Source: JADKAC01 sp964492065 (lineage in GTDB: Bacteria; Bacteroidota; Bacteroidia; Chitinophagales; BACL12). Taken from it: a stretch of 64,000 nt of DNA. Positions 52,893 to 61,619 of the stretch are shown here, in pieces (position 1 is the stretch's first letter; every line of letters starts with the position of its first letter). Both the position numbers and the translations under genes were made by a program. Below the pieces are notes generated by a model. The model searched no databases. It had not been told where the DNA came from and was given only the letters and a program-made list of their open reading frames with translations. The stretch covers positions 83,565-147,564 of the forward strand of contig CAZBHH010000004.1 in NCBI GenBank assembly GCA_964492065.1. Reading direction: 5' to 3'.

Positions 52893-54083
52893 ATGTTTAC
52901 AAGTATGCAAAGTCGCTTGCAAAGCGAATTAAAAGAAATACGGGATGCCGGCCTGTATAAAAACGAGCGGATAATCGCCTCGCCTCAGGGTGCCGATATT
53001 ATACTGGAAGACGGCTCACAGGTGATTAATTTTTGTGCGAACAATTACCTTGGACTGTCAAGCCATCCGAAAGTAATTGAAGCGGCAAAAAACTATATCG
53101 ACTCGCATGGTTTTGGAATGAGTTCGGTGCGGTTTATTTGCGGCACCCAGGATATTCATAAACAATTGGAAAAAAAGATTGCAGATTTTTTAGGAACAGA
53201 AGATACAATTCTATACGCTGCCGCCTTTGATGCCAACGGCGGCGTCTTTGAACCCTTGTTTAATGAAGAAGATGCGATTATCAGCGATACGTTAAACCAC
53301 GCTTCCATTATTGACGGCGTGCGTTTGTGTAAAGCGCAACGCTTTCGCTATGCCCACAATGATATGGCCGACCTGGAAAAACAATTGCAGGCGACTACCG
53401 GATTGCGCAGCCGCATCATTGTTACCGATGGCGTGTTTAGTATGGACGGCACCATTGCGCAACTGGATGTGATCGTGGAGTTGGCGGAAAAGTATGATGC
53501 ATTAATCATGGTGGATGAGTGTCATGCTTCCGGGTTTATGGGAAAGACCGGCAGGGGAACGCATGAGTACCGGAACGTAATGGGCAAAATAGACATCATC
53601 ACCGGAACGTTGGGTAAGGCGCTGGGAGGCGCATCGGGTGGATTTACCTCCGGCAGGAAGGAAATCGTTGAAATCCTGCGCCAGCGCTCACGGCCGTATT
53701 TATTTTCAAACACATTGGCACCGGCAATTACCGGAGCATCTATTGCCGTTTTCGATTTGTTGAGTCAGACAACTGCCTTGCGTGATCAGTTGGAAGAGAA
53801 TACCAAATATTTCAGAGGTAAAATGACCGAAGCCGGTTTCGATATCAAGCCCGGTGAGCATCCCATCGTTCCCATCATGTTGTACGATGCTGTCCTGAGT
53901 CAGAAAATGGCGGAAGCGCTTTTGGCGGAAGGCATTTACGTCATCGGATTTTACTTCCCGGTAGTTCCCAAAGGCCAGGCGAGGATACGTGTGCAGATTT
54001 CTGCTGCACATACCCGTGCCCACCTGGATAAGGCAATCGCTGCATTTATTAAAGTGGGTAAGTCATTGAAGGTAATTCAATAA
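52893..54083 (+). CDS. kbl: Glycine C-acetyltransferase (2-amino-3-ketobutyrate CoA ligase)
   Basis: A 396-residue PLP enzyme that splits 2-amino-3-oxobutyrate with CoA into glycine and acetyl-CoA, the second step of threonine degradation. PLP-binding Lys242 is in TGTLGKALGGASGG, the Asp that contacts the pyridine nitrogen is in MVDECHASGF (about 208), and the substrate segments NYLGLSSHP and SVRFICGTQ are intact. It resembles KBL more than the related ALAS and AONS enzymes. Threonine dehydrogenase (tdh), often adjacent, is not in the window. A 23-codon Cys-rich frame follows directly after the stop. Confidence 0.93.
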   Translation: MFTSMQSRLQSELKEIRDAGLYKNERIIASPQGADIILEDGSQVINFCANNYLGLSSHPKVIEAAKNYIDSHGFGMSSVRFICGTQDIHKQLEKKIADFLGTEDTILYAAAFDANGGVFEPLFNEEDAIISDTLNHASIIDGVRLCKAQRFRYAHNDMADLEKQLQATTGLRSRIIVTDGVFSMDGTIAQLDVIVELAEKYDALIMVDECHASGFMGKTGRGTHEYRNVMGKIDIITGTLGKALGGASGGFTSGRKEIVEILRQRSRPYLFSNTLAPAITGASIAVFDLLSQTTALRDQLEENTKYFRGKMTEAGFDIKPGEHPIVPIMLYDAVLSQKMAEALLAEGIYVIGFYFPVVPKGQARIRVQISAAHTRAHLDKAIAAFIKVGKSLKVIQ

Positions 54084-54291
54084 GTGGAAGAAAAAGAATC
54101 GAAGTGTTGTGGTTTATCAGGTAATGACGTTTGTTATGGTATCTGTTGTTGTTAAAAATTGAAATTAGAGAAGTAGATGGTTCCTTCTATGTCGAAATGA
54201 TTGCTGCCGTATTTTATATGAGGTTGCGAAATGTATTCTGCCTGTTGGCCTCCTGTTTAAAAAAAATTAAAACGCATATTACCATATTCAA

Positions 54292-54840
54292 ATGACTTAC
54301 TGCGAGTATATTGCCGGATTGCCGAATGGCGAAACGTCCGTTCATAAACTGTACCACGATACGCAATACGGCTTTCCATTGAGCTCGGATGACGAATTGT
54401 TTTGCAGGCTGATTTTGGAAATTAACCAGGCGGGTTTGAGCTGGACGACAATATTAAACAAACAGGAAAATTTTCGCCGGGCATTTCACGGATTTAATAT
54501 TCAAAAAGTGGCCTCCTATACGCAAGCGGATATTGACCGCCTGCTGCTCGATGCCGGTATAATCCGCAATCGTTTAAAGATAAACGCCGCAATTGAAAAT
54601 GCCCGAACCATCCTGCGATTGCAACGTGAATACGGATCATTTAAAAACTGGCTGGATCTTCATCACCCCGCCGACAGGGATGCTTGGACTAAAATATTTA
54701 AGAAGACCTTCCGCTTTACCGGAGGTGAAATCGTCAATGAATTTTTAATGAGTACAGGTTATTTACCCGGAGCACATACGCCAAACTGCCCGGTCTATAC
54801 AAAGGTATTAAAAGCTAATCCACCCTGGAACAGGAAGTAA
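54292..54840 (+). CDS. tag: DNA-3-methyladenine glycosylase I
   Basis: A 182-residue base-excision repair enzyme that removes 3-methyladenine. The zinc-finger-like ligands are Cys4, His22 (YHDTQYG), His162 and Cys166 (AHTPNC), and the active-site Glu43 is in ILEINQAGLSW. The helix-hairpin-helix region and LDAGIIRNRLKI are also typical. It lies 208 nt after kbl with its own upstream region and no clear -7 element. Confidence 0.95.
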   Translation: MTYCEYIAGLPNGETSVHKLYHDTQYGFPLSSDDELFCRLILEINQAGLSWTTILNKQENFRRAFHGFNIQKVASYTQADIDRLLLDAGIIRNRLKINAAIENARTILRLQREYGSFKNWLDLHHPADRDAWTKIFKKTFRFTGGEIVNEFLMSTGYLPGAHTPNCPVYTKVLKANPPWNRK

Positions 54841-54914
54841 ATTCTGTTGGCAGCCATTGAACTATACCGTAATTTTATATTTCAAAATGCAGGTATAGTC
54901 AGTTGTCGGTACGA

Positions 54915-56432
54915 ATGCGTCAAATAGGAGCTATCGGGTTGTTTGTGTGTTTCACTTGCAGTGTAAGTGCACAAGAAACAGGCGAAGCGGTGTTTGGCGA
55001 GGATAAGGTTTTTACCGTTCAACTCTTTTTTGACCAGCCGGGATTTTGGGACAGTCTGCTCCTGAATTATTACACCGATACGTATATGTTAGCCGACGTC
55101 GTCATTAGCGACAATGCGGAAGTGATTGCTATTGACAGCATAGGTATTCGTTTAAAGGGAAATTCTTCTTTTACATATCCGGGAACAAAAAAATCATTTA
55201 AAATTGATTTTAATAAGTATGTGGACGAAGGCAACTATCACGGCCTGAAAAAATTAAACTTTAACAACGCATTTCACGATCCCACTTTCATGCATGAAAA
55301 AATTGTGTTGGATATCTGCGATGAAATGCATATCCCTGCGCCGAGGGCTAATTATGCCGATGTATATATGAATGGAATACATTGGGGGTTTTACATTGTA
55401 GTGGAGCAGGTGGACGACTTGTTTCTCGGACGGCAGTTTAATGAGGATAGCGGCAATTTATTCAAAGCGGGTGATGCATTTGGCGGCAGCAGCGGCGTAG
55501 CCAATTTAGTATGGTATGGCTATGATCCCGAATTGTATTACAACAGGTATGAGTTGAAGACAAATGAAGCGGAAAACGACTGGAGCGATCTGATCAGCCT
55601 GATCGATTTTATTAATAATTCCAGCGATGCCGAGTTTGCAGACGCTTTGTCCGGCAATGTAAACCTGCCGTCTCTGTTGTCGTCACTGGCAATAGATAAT
55701 TTATTTGCCAACCTGGATGCCTATATATATTCCGGCAGAAATTACTATCTGTATCACAAGTCGGATGATAACCTGTGGCAGTATATCAAGTGGGACTGCA
55801 ATGAGATGTTTGGCGCTTATAAAGCCGGCCTGGGAGATGAAGATTTGACACAACTGCCCATTCAATTCACCGCGATGAGCCGCCCGCTGGCTAAAAGGAT
55901 TTTTAATATTCCATCCCTCTCTTTGCAATACCAGGTTGCATTATGCGAAATATATCAATCCGCATTTACGGTGGAATCCATCGATGCCCGTATCGATAGT
56001 TTATATACGCTTATTCAACCTTATGTGTATGCGGATAACAATAAGATGTATTCAAATGCGCAATTTGAAGAAAATCTCGACAGCGATATTGCCATAGAAA
56101 ACCCAGGCGGTACGCAGATACTGTATGGATTGCGCTCTTTTGTACAATCCCGGCGCAATGCGGTGGATACGCAGATTAATTGCTTCACTGTCGATGTGGA
56201 GAATACTGCCGGTCCTATTGAAAATTGTGTATTGTACCCCAATCCCGCATCGGAATATTTGCAAGTGTTACCTGCCTTTGGTCCCTTCACTTTTGAAATC
56301 TTCGACGTTTACGGCAAGTGCTGTATGCAGGGCGTCTGCAACTCTTCAGTCATTGATATACGCCACCTGCCTCCGGGTGTTTTTTTTCTGCGTATGGAGT
56401 CGGGTGCAGGGTTTCAGTTTGTCAAACTGTAA
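54915..56432 (+). CDS. Secreted CotH-like kinase with T9SS type A sorting domain
   Basis: A 505-residue exported protein. The ATG at 54915 starts the signal peptide (ending VSAQ); a TTG four codons upstream is less likely. The CotH domain (about 65-380) shows IRLKGNSSFTYPGTKKSFKI, LNFNNAFHDPTFMHEKIV, YADVYMNGIHWGFYIVVEQVD and NLFKAGDAFGG, with the metal-binding Asp region YIKWDCNEMFG. CotH proteins are atypical protein kinases, first known from spore coats; secreted forms in other bacteria have unknown targets. Residues 430-505 form a type A sorting domain (YPNPASEYLQVLP to GVFFLRME). It would act outside the cell or on its surface. Confidence 0.85.
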   Translation: MRQIGAIGLFVCFTCSVSAQETGEAVFGEDKVFTVQLFFDQPGFWDSLLLNYYTDTYMLADVVISDNAEVIAIDSIGIRLKGNSSFTYPGTKKSFKIDFNKYVDEGNYHGLKKLNFNNAFHDPTFMHEKIVLDICDEMHIPAPRANYADVYMNGIHWGFYIVVEQVDDLFLGRQFNEDSGNLFKAGDAFGGSSGVANLVWYGYDPELYYNRYELKTNEAENDWSDLISLIDFINNSSDAEFADALSGNVNLPSLLSSLAIDNLFANLDAYIYSGRNYYLYHKSDDNLWQYIKWDCNEMFGAYKAGLGDEDLTQLPIQFTAMSRPLAKRIFNIPSLSLQYQVALCEIYQSAFTVESIDARIDSLYTLIQPYVYADNNKMYSNAQFEENLDSDIAIENPGGTQILYGLRSFVQSRRNAVDTQINCFTVDVENTAGPIENCVLYPNPASEYLQVLPAFGPFTFEIFDVYGKCCMQGVCNSSVIDIRHLPPGVFFLRMESGAGFQFVKL

Positions 56433-56518
56433 TTGATAACAGGCGACAGGTAAATCGCAGTGATTGTGTTTAGCAATGCGGGTTTAAGCCTTTCTGCAAT
56501 TATAAGATTGAAATGGTA

Positions 56519-58336
56519 TTAAATGCTCTCAGGCAGAGTATAAGTTCTGCCGGCATTCACCTTTTTCAAATATTCCATCAGCGGTGCAAAATAATCTACC
56601 ATCGGTTTGGCGCTCATCGGGCTGCCGATACTATTCTGCATCGCCTCTCTCCAATCTACGGTGGCGCCGGTCTTCATAACGCCACGTAAAAAATCGCCGG
56701 TTGCAGTACTGCCCCAATAGTTGGTAGCCGTCGGCGGTTGTTTCAGTATAGTATTGGCGATATAGACGTGAAACTGAAATAACAACACATTGCTGATACT
56801 GTAATCGTAGTACTGTGCTGCATCGTCATTGATATGAGTCTTGGTAGCCGCATCGCAATACATTTCGCCACGCTCGGTCGGAGGCACTATTCCCTGGTAT
56901 TTCTTTACCAGTTCCCACCACTTGGCATTGTACTGATCCTTAGGCAGGTTGTTGGCATACAACTCGTATTCAAATTCGGTCATTACGCCGCTGCCCCAGG
57001 GGATGTGAACGATAAAATCGAGAGCTTCGCTCAGCATCTTTAATGTGTCATTGGATTGTACTCCGGCCGGTATTAATCCCTGGCTCTCCAGGAGAGGCTT
57101 TTGCAGGGAGGCAAGCCCGATCATACTGCCGAAAGCCTCATGAAATCCACGGTTTGCACCACCTCTGAGCACCATCGGCACATCGGGATTCGAATATTCA
57201 ATGTAATAATATATGTGTCCCAACTCGTGTAATACCGTACTCCACCACTCGGTATTGGCTTCCACGCTCATCAGCGAGCGCACATCCTTGTCCAGGTCCA
57301 TATGCCAGGCGGAAGCGTGATTATTTTTACTGTAACCCACGTCTTTCGGGAGCGGGTACAGGGAGGATTTATCCCAAAAACTCTGCGGTAACTTGGGGAA
57401 GCCCATGCTCACCCAGAAGTCTTCGCCGGTATGCATAATCCATTCCGGTCCTTTTTCGGCGAGTACCGGATCGATATTTAAACCTTCCACAGTTACCATG
57501 GCGGTCCAGTCCTGACCCCATCGGTTGGGCAGCCAATGCGCCGGGATGTAGTCGGGAACGGGTTGCTTGTATTTCGCTGCCAGTTCATAGCGTGCCCAGG
57601 TGTGCAGCTCGCGGTATAATGGCCATACATCGCGGATCAGGCTATGGGTGAGGTCACGCATTTCCTGGGTGGTCATGCCGTATTCAGATACCTGGTAGGC
57701 GAAGAAATCCGAAAACCCCAACGGTTGCACACAGGCATTCCTCTCTTTTTGCAATTCGGCCAGCCCGTCTTTCAACGTGGTGCCCACCTCCTTGCTCGCC
57801 GTCCAGGCAGCCAATCGCTCATTGACATTGGTGGCATCCCGCAAAATCTTATCGAGGTCGTTTGTACTTACCTGTTTGCCGTTCAGCATATATTTAAAGC
57901 CGTACAGTAACTCCACCTGTTTATTGGTGGCGTCAATTCTGCGCTTAACGGCATCGCCGGCTGTCTCAGGGTTATTCCCCGCCATAAACAATATGGTTTC
58001 GAATTGTTTTACCTGCAAGGGGGTGAGTTTGTCTTTTAAGGCGAGATATTTTTTTGCGCTGTCGATATTTGCGGTGCTGCCGGTAAATTTGGCGTATGCT
58101 TCATCCGCAATAGCTGCATTGTGAGATGCGGTGGTGTCGCCTTCGATAATTTTTGTATTTAATACCCATTGGCCTTCGGCGGAAGCGTAATACAATTTTT
58201 GATATTCCGCATTGTAGCTGTCCAAATACTTCTGTGCATCGGCTTGTGTTTTGCTGTTGTCCACCGCTTTTTCTTTCGGGCTGCAAGCGCCAATGCAGAG
58301 TGCTATCAGGGGTAATACAAAATAAAATTTTAACAT
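56519..58336 (-). CDS. M2 family peptidyl-dipeptidase (ACE-like) lipoprotein
   Basis: A 605-residue zinc peptidase related to angiotensin-converting enzyme. It carries a lipoprotein signal peptide with lipobox IGAC (Cys18), so it is anchored in the envelope. Zinc ligands are the two His of H369-ELGH and the downstream Glu in GFHEAFGS, 23 residues after the second His. HYYYIEYS-like and GANRGFHEA segments, and the YYDYSISNVLLFQFH region, match the M2 family. The enzyme would release dipeptides from the C-termini of oligopeptides in the periplasm or on the surface. It stands alone, convergent with the CotH-like gene. Confidence 0.93.
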   Translation of the reverse strand: MLKFYFVLPLIALCIGACSPKEKAVDNSKTQADAQKYLDSYNAEYQKLYYASAEGQWVLNTKIIEGDTTASHNAAIADEAYAKFTGSTANIDSAKKYLALKDKLTPLQVKQFETILFMAGNNPETAGDAVKRRIDATNKQVELLYGFKYMLNGKQVSTNDLDKILRDATNVNERLAAWTASKEVGTTLKDGLAELQKERNACVQPLGFSDFFAYQVSEYGMTTQEMRDLTHSLIRDVWPLYRELHTWARYELAAKYKQPVPDYIPAHWLPNRWGQDWTAMVTVEGLNIDPVLAEKGPEWIMHTGEDFWVSMGFPKLPQSFWDKSSLYPLPKDVGYSKNNHASAWHMDLDKDVRSLMSVEANTEWWSTVLHELGHIYYYIEYSNPDVPMVLRGGANRGFHEAFGSMIGLASLQKPLLESQGLIPAGVQSNDTLKMLSEALDFIVHIPWGSGVMTEFEYELYANNLPKDQYNAKWWELVKKYQGIVPPTERGEMYCDAATKTHINDDAAQYYDYSISNVLLFQFHVYIANTILKQPPTATNYWGSTATGDFLRGVMKTGATVDWREAMQNSIGSPMSAKPMVDYFAPLMEYLKKVNAGRTYTLPESI

Positions 58337-58515
58337 GTGTATGAATTTAAGTCTGCGAATTTACCATGCATGTTCTTTTTATCGAAGAATTTAACATTCA
58401 CCGCAACCCGGTGGAATGCAATTGCCAAATGCAATACCGTAAATAGAAAAAATGTTGTTCAAAAATACCTACTTTCGCAAAACTAAATTGTATTTTTCTT
58501 GCTAAATCCTCTTTT

Positions 58516-59529
58516 ATGGCTGAGACATCTGATAAACTAAAGGCATTAGGTCTGGCGGTTGACCAACTCAATAAAACTTACGGCAAAGGCACAATTATGA
58601 AACTGGGAGACTCTCCCGTGGTATCGGGTGATGTGATACCTTCGGGTTCGATCAGCCTGGATGTCGCACTGGGCATCGGCGGATATCCCCGCGGCAGAGT
58701 CATTGAAATCTACGGCCCGGAATCTTCCGGTAAAACAACACTGGCCATTCACGCAATTGCCGAAGTGCAGAAGAAGGGCGGCATTGCTGCTATGATAGAT
58801 GCTGAACACGCATTCGATAAGGTATATGCCGAGAAGCTGGGTGTGGATACCGGGAATTTGCTGATTTCACAGCCGGATAATGGAGAACAAGCCCTCGAAA
58901 TTGCCGAACATTTGATTCGTTCAGGTGCATTGGATATCGTAGTCATTGATTCGGTTGCCGCCCTGGTGCCGAAAAGTGAACTGGAGGGCGAAATGGGCGA
59001 GAGCAAAATGGGATTGCAGGCGAGATTAATGAGCCAGGCGTTGAGAAAACTTACCGGTACTATTAATAAAACGGGCTGTTGTTGTATTTTCATCAACCAG
59101 TTGCGTGAAAAAATAGGAGTGATGTTTGGCAATCCGGAAACCACTACCGGTGGAAATGCGCTGAAATTTTATGCCTCGATTCGTTTGGATATCCGCCGCA
59201 TCGGCCAAATAAAAGAGAAGGATGATTTTATCGGCAACCGGGCGAGGGTAAAAGTGGTGAAGAATAAAGTGGCGCCACCGTTCAAACAAGCCGAATTCGA
59301 TATTATGTACGGCGAGGGGATTTCTAAACTGGGAGAGGTTGTAGATCTCGGTTCCGAAACCGGCGTAATCACAAAAAGCGGCTCCTGGTATAGCTACGGC
59401 GAAACAAAATTGGGCCAGGGCAGGGAAGCGGTGAAGGAATTATTGAAGGACAACCCCGAATTATGCGCCGAACTGGAGAAGAAGATAAAGGAGAAGATGA
59501 AATTAATTACGGATGATAAAAAGAAATAA
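58516..59529 (+). CDS. recA: Recombinase RecA
   Basis: A 337-residue DNA strand-exchange protein, central to homologous recombination. Walker A is GPESSGKTT (about 66-74), Walker B is VVIDSVAALVP (about 140-150), the L2 DNA-binding loop lies in FGNPETTTGGNALKFYAS, and the L1 loop is in EGEMGESKMGLQARLMSQ. The C-terminal tail is short and ends in a basic DDKKK, whereas E. coli RecA has an acidic tail. A strong terminator follows. No LexA-like operator was recognised in the upstream region. Confidence 0.98.
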   Translation: MAETSDKLKALGLAVDQLNKTYGKGTIMKLGDSPVVSGDVIPSGSISLDVALGIGGYPRGRVIEIYGPESSGKTTLAIHAIAEVQKKGGIAAMIDAEHAFDKVYAEKLGVDTGNLLISQPDNGEQALEIAEHLIRSGALDIVVIDSVAALVPKSELEGEMGESKMGLQARLMSQALRKLTGTINKTGCCCIFINQLREKIGVMFGNPETTTGGNALKFYASIRLDIRRIGQIKEKDDFIGNRARVKVVKNKVAPPFKQAEFDIMYGEGISKLGEVVDLGSETGVITKSGSWYSYGETKLGQGREAVKELLKDNPELCAELEKKIKEKMKLITDDKKK

Positions 59530-59533
59530 CTGC

Positions 59534-59558
59534 AAATCCCGGGAAACCGGGATTTTTT
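59534..59558 (+). terminator. recA terminator
   Basis: A perfect 9-bp stem AAATCCCGG / CCGGGATTT with a GAAA tetraloop, followed by a T-run. It starts 5 nt after the recA stop. Confidence 0.9.
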
Positions 59559-59566
59559 ATTGTGGG

Positions 59567-60646
59567 CTATCGTCTGTTTCCCGATTTTAAAAAAGCCACT
59601 TCTCTCGGCTGCAGATGCCGCCAACGCCCGCGGGGTAAATTTTTTTTCGTAAGTCCTGCGTAAACAGTGCGGTCTAATTTCTTTATTTCATATCCCAGGT
59701 GTTCAAAAATGCGGCGGACAATCCTGTTTTTGCCCACGTGCAGTGTGATGCCGACAATATTCTTTTTCTGCGGATCTGTATAAGCCACCTCGTCAATTTC
59801 CGCAATGCCGTCTTCCAATTCTACGCCGCCGGCAATTTGTTGCATATGTTTTAAGGATACGGTTTTGTCCAGTTCTACTTCATATATTTTCTCGGTTCTG
59901 TGTTTCGGATGTGAGAGCATTTGCGCCAGGTCGCCGTCATTCGTCAACAGCAATAAACCGGTCGTATTTCTGTCGAGGCGACCGACGGGATACACCCGTT
60001 CAGCAGTGGCATGTGTAATTAAATCCATCACCGTTTTTCTGCCGCGTTCATCGTCCAGGGTGGTGACGTAATTTTTGGGTTTATTTAAAAGAATATACAC
60101 AGAACCCGCAGGCCGGATTATTTTGTTTCTATAAGTCACTTCGTCTGTTGCACTTACCCGGTAACCCATTTCCGTTACCACTTTGCCATTAACCCGTACC
60201 AGGCCCGTTGCAATCAGGTCATCTGCTTTACGGCGGGCGGTTATGCCCGCATTTGCCAGGTACTTATTTAACCGGGTACTTGCAGTGGTCGTTTTGAGGG
60301 GCCTCTTTTGAAAAGCTGTTTCATTTTGGCGTGGCTGCTGTTTTTTCCCCCCAGTTTCGCTCGTAACAGCTCCCTTCTTTTTCTTTTGTAACTTGAGTTG
60401 TTCCTGTTCCACTTTGCGGGCGTAGTACTCCCGTTTGCGCTCCCGGTTGGTTCCGGTTTTGGGAGTTTCAGGCGTTTGGCCCTGTTCTTTTTTTAATCTG
60501 GAAAACCGAATAGCCCGCTCTAATTTTTCCTGTCGCTTAGTCGTTGTCTTCGGGGGCCGGGGTTTGGGCGTCTGCGGTTCCGCTGTTGTTTTCTTCGTCG
60601 GTTTTTTCATCGGTTTCATTTTGTGCATCTTCACGACGCTCTTCAT
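59567..60646 (-). CDS. 23S rRNA pseudouridine synthase, RluB/RsuA family
   Basis: A 359-residue enzyme that converts specific uridines in rRNA to pseudouridine. Residues 1-115 are a Lys/Pro/Thr/Gln-rich disordered extension, an S4 RNA-binding domain follows (about 120-170; RLNKYLANAGITARRKADDL), and then the RsuA/RluB/E/F catalytic domain (about 178-350) with catalytic Asp in VGRLDRNTTGLLLLTNDGDL. The basic extension probably helps RNA binding. Four possible ATG starts (60646, 60628, 60619, 60610) all lie inside scpB, so the genes overlap by 74-110 nt. The assignment to RluB rather than RluE/F is uncertain. Confidence 0.88.
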   Translation of the reverse strand: MKSVVKMHKMKPMKKPTKKTTAEPQTPKPRPPKTTTKRQEKLERAIRFSRLKKEQGQTPETPKTGTNRERKREYYARKVEQEQLKLQKKKKGAVTSETGGKKQQPRQNETAFQKRPLKTTTASTRLNKYLANAGITARRKADDLIATGLVRVNGKVVTEMGYRVSATDEVTYRNKIIRPAGSVYILLNKPKNYVTTLDDERGRKTVMDLITHATAERVYPVGRLDRNTTGLLLLTNDGDLAQMLSHPKHRTEKIYEVELDKTVSLKHMQQIAGGVELEDGIAEIDEVAYTDPQKKNIVGITLHVGKNRIVRRIFEHLGYEIKKLDRTVYAGLTKKNLPRGRWRHLQPREVAFLKSGNRR

Positions 60647-61256
60647 TGTTCACTCGTATAGAAAAAGAAATATCCTCAGCATCTTCGACATTCACCATGA
60701 TGTCTCCCGGACTGCCTATCGAAATGTCTTTTTCAAATTCTTTAAGTTTGGGCAATTCGTCCATCGAATTAATACCGAAATAATCCATAAAATACTGGGA
60801 AGTTCCGTAAAGCAGCGGTTTGCCCGGTTGGGCTGCCCGGCCGGTAATTTTCACGAGATCCCGTTCCATTAATTTTTGAATCGTATAGTCGCAATTCACC
60901 CCGCGGATTTGCTCAATATCATTTTTTGTTACCGGTTGGGAATAGGCGATAATGGACAGGCATTCCAATGCAGCCGTGCTCAGTTTGCGCTTTGCCCGAT
61001 GCTGTAACAAGGCGGAAATGGGCTTGTGAAAGGCGGGTTTTGTAAGAAACTGGTATCCGCCCCCGCTTTGTACGATCTTAAATATATAGGAGTCGTCTTC
61101 GTATTTAAGTTCAAGGGCATCTACATACTCCTGCAACGCTTCCAGACTTATTTCCTCGCCGCTGTATGTAAATAAAATGGTTTGCAGTTCCACCAGTGAA
61201 ATCGGGGACTCCGAACTGAAAATCATCGCCTCTATAATTTTTGACAGGTCATTCAT
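60537..61256 (-). CDS. scpB: Segregation and condensation protein B
   Basis: A 239-residue winged-helix protein that, as a dimer, joins ScpA and Smc in the chromosome condensation complex. Residues 1-175 show the family signatures LSKIIEAMIFSSESPISLVELQ, KRKLSTAALECLSIIAYSQPVTKNDIEQIRG and LLYGTSQYFMDYFGI. The last 50-60 residues are an acidic Asp/Glu-rich tail (NEERREDAQNETDEKTDEEN) encoded in the same DNA as the basic start of the pseudouridine synthase gene. The ATG at 61256 is used; a GTG one codon earlier is also possible. A -7 element lies 7 nt upstream. Confidence 0.92.
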   Translation of the reverse strand: MNDLSKIIEAMIFSSESPISLVELQTILFTYSGEEISLEALQEYVDALELKYEDDSYIFKIVQSGGGYQFLTKPAFHKPISALLQHRAKRKLSTAALECLSIIAYSQPVTKNDIEQIRGVNCDYTIQKLMERDLVKITGRAAQPGKPLLYGTSQYFMDYFGINSMDELPKLKEFEKDISIGSPGDIMVNVEDAEDISFSIRVNNEERREDAQNETDEKTDEENNSGTADAQTPAPEDND

Positions 61257-61263
61257 CACGGTG

Positions 61264-61271
61264 CAAAGGTA
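61264..61271 (-). promoter_or_regulatory. scpB -7 element, near-leaderless
   Basis: The minus strand reads TACCTTTG (followed by CACCG), ending 7 nt before the ATG at 61256. Confidence 0.45.
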
Positions 61272-61382
61272 AATTTTGGATTTGGATTTATAATTCCGAA
61301 TAAAATTACAATACGGGTGGGAGGATGCTGTGCTGATTTATCAATAGAGGGTGGATAAGGAGCAAAATTTTTGAGATTACAA

Positions 61383-61414
61383 TGTTACAAATAAGAAAAT
61401 TATTTTATGTAACA
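61383..61414. repeat. Inverted repeat TGTTACA-N18-TGTAACA
   Basis: Perfect 7-bp arms at 61383-61389 and 61408-61414. It could be an operator for either divergent gene; there is no T-run to make it a terminator. Confidence 0.4.
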
Positions 61415-61460
61415 AATGCTTAAAAATGATGTTCAAAATTTGATGATAATACCCGTTTAA

Positions 61461-61486
61461 ACCCCTAAAATTAGATTTTATGGGGT
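61461..61486. repeat. Hairpin with ACCCCTAAAAT / ATTTTATGGGGT arms
   Basis: 11 bp pair with one bulged T around a 3-nt loop. A second small palindrome (GGGAA-TTT-TTCCC type) follows at about 61502-61516. Function unknown; it may be regulatory. Confidence 0.4.
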
Positions 61487-61589
61487 AAGTTTAGACTAAA
61501 ATGGGGAATTTTTCCCTAACCTGCAACAAGTCACAATTCACAAATTTATGCAAATTATTCTGCTTTGAAATTTTTAATCCCGCTGCATA

Positions 61590-61619
61590 TTGAAAGCTAA
61601 AAAAGCCAATTTACATTTG
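61590..61619 (+). promoter_or_regulatory. Promoter of the Ig-repeat gene (TTG-N19-TACATTTG)
   Basis: TTG at 61590-61592 and TACATTTG at 61612-61619 with a 19-nt spacer. The predicted transcript start is near 61626, giving a 34-nt leader to the ATG at 61660. Confidence 0.65.
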
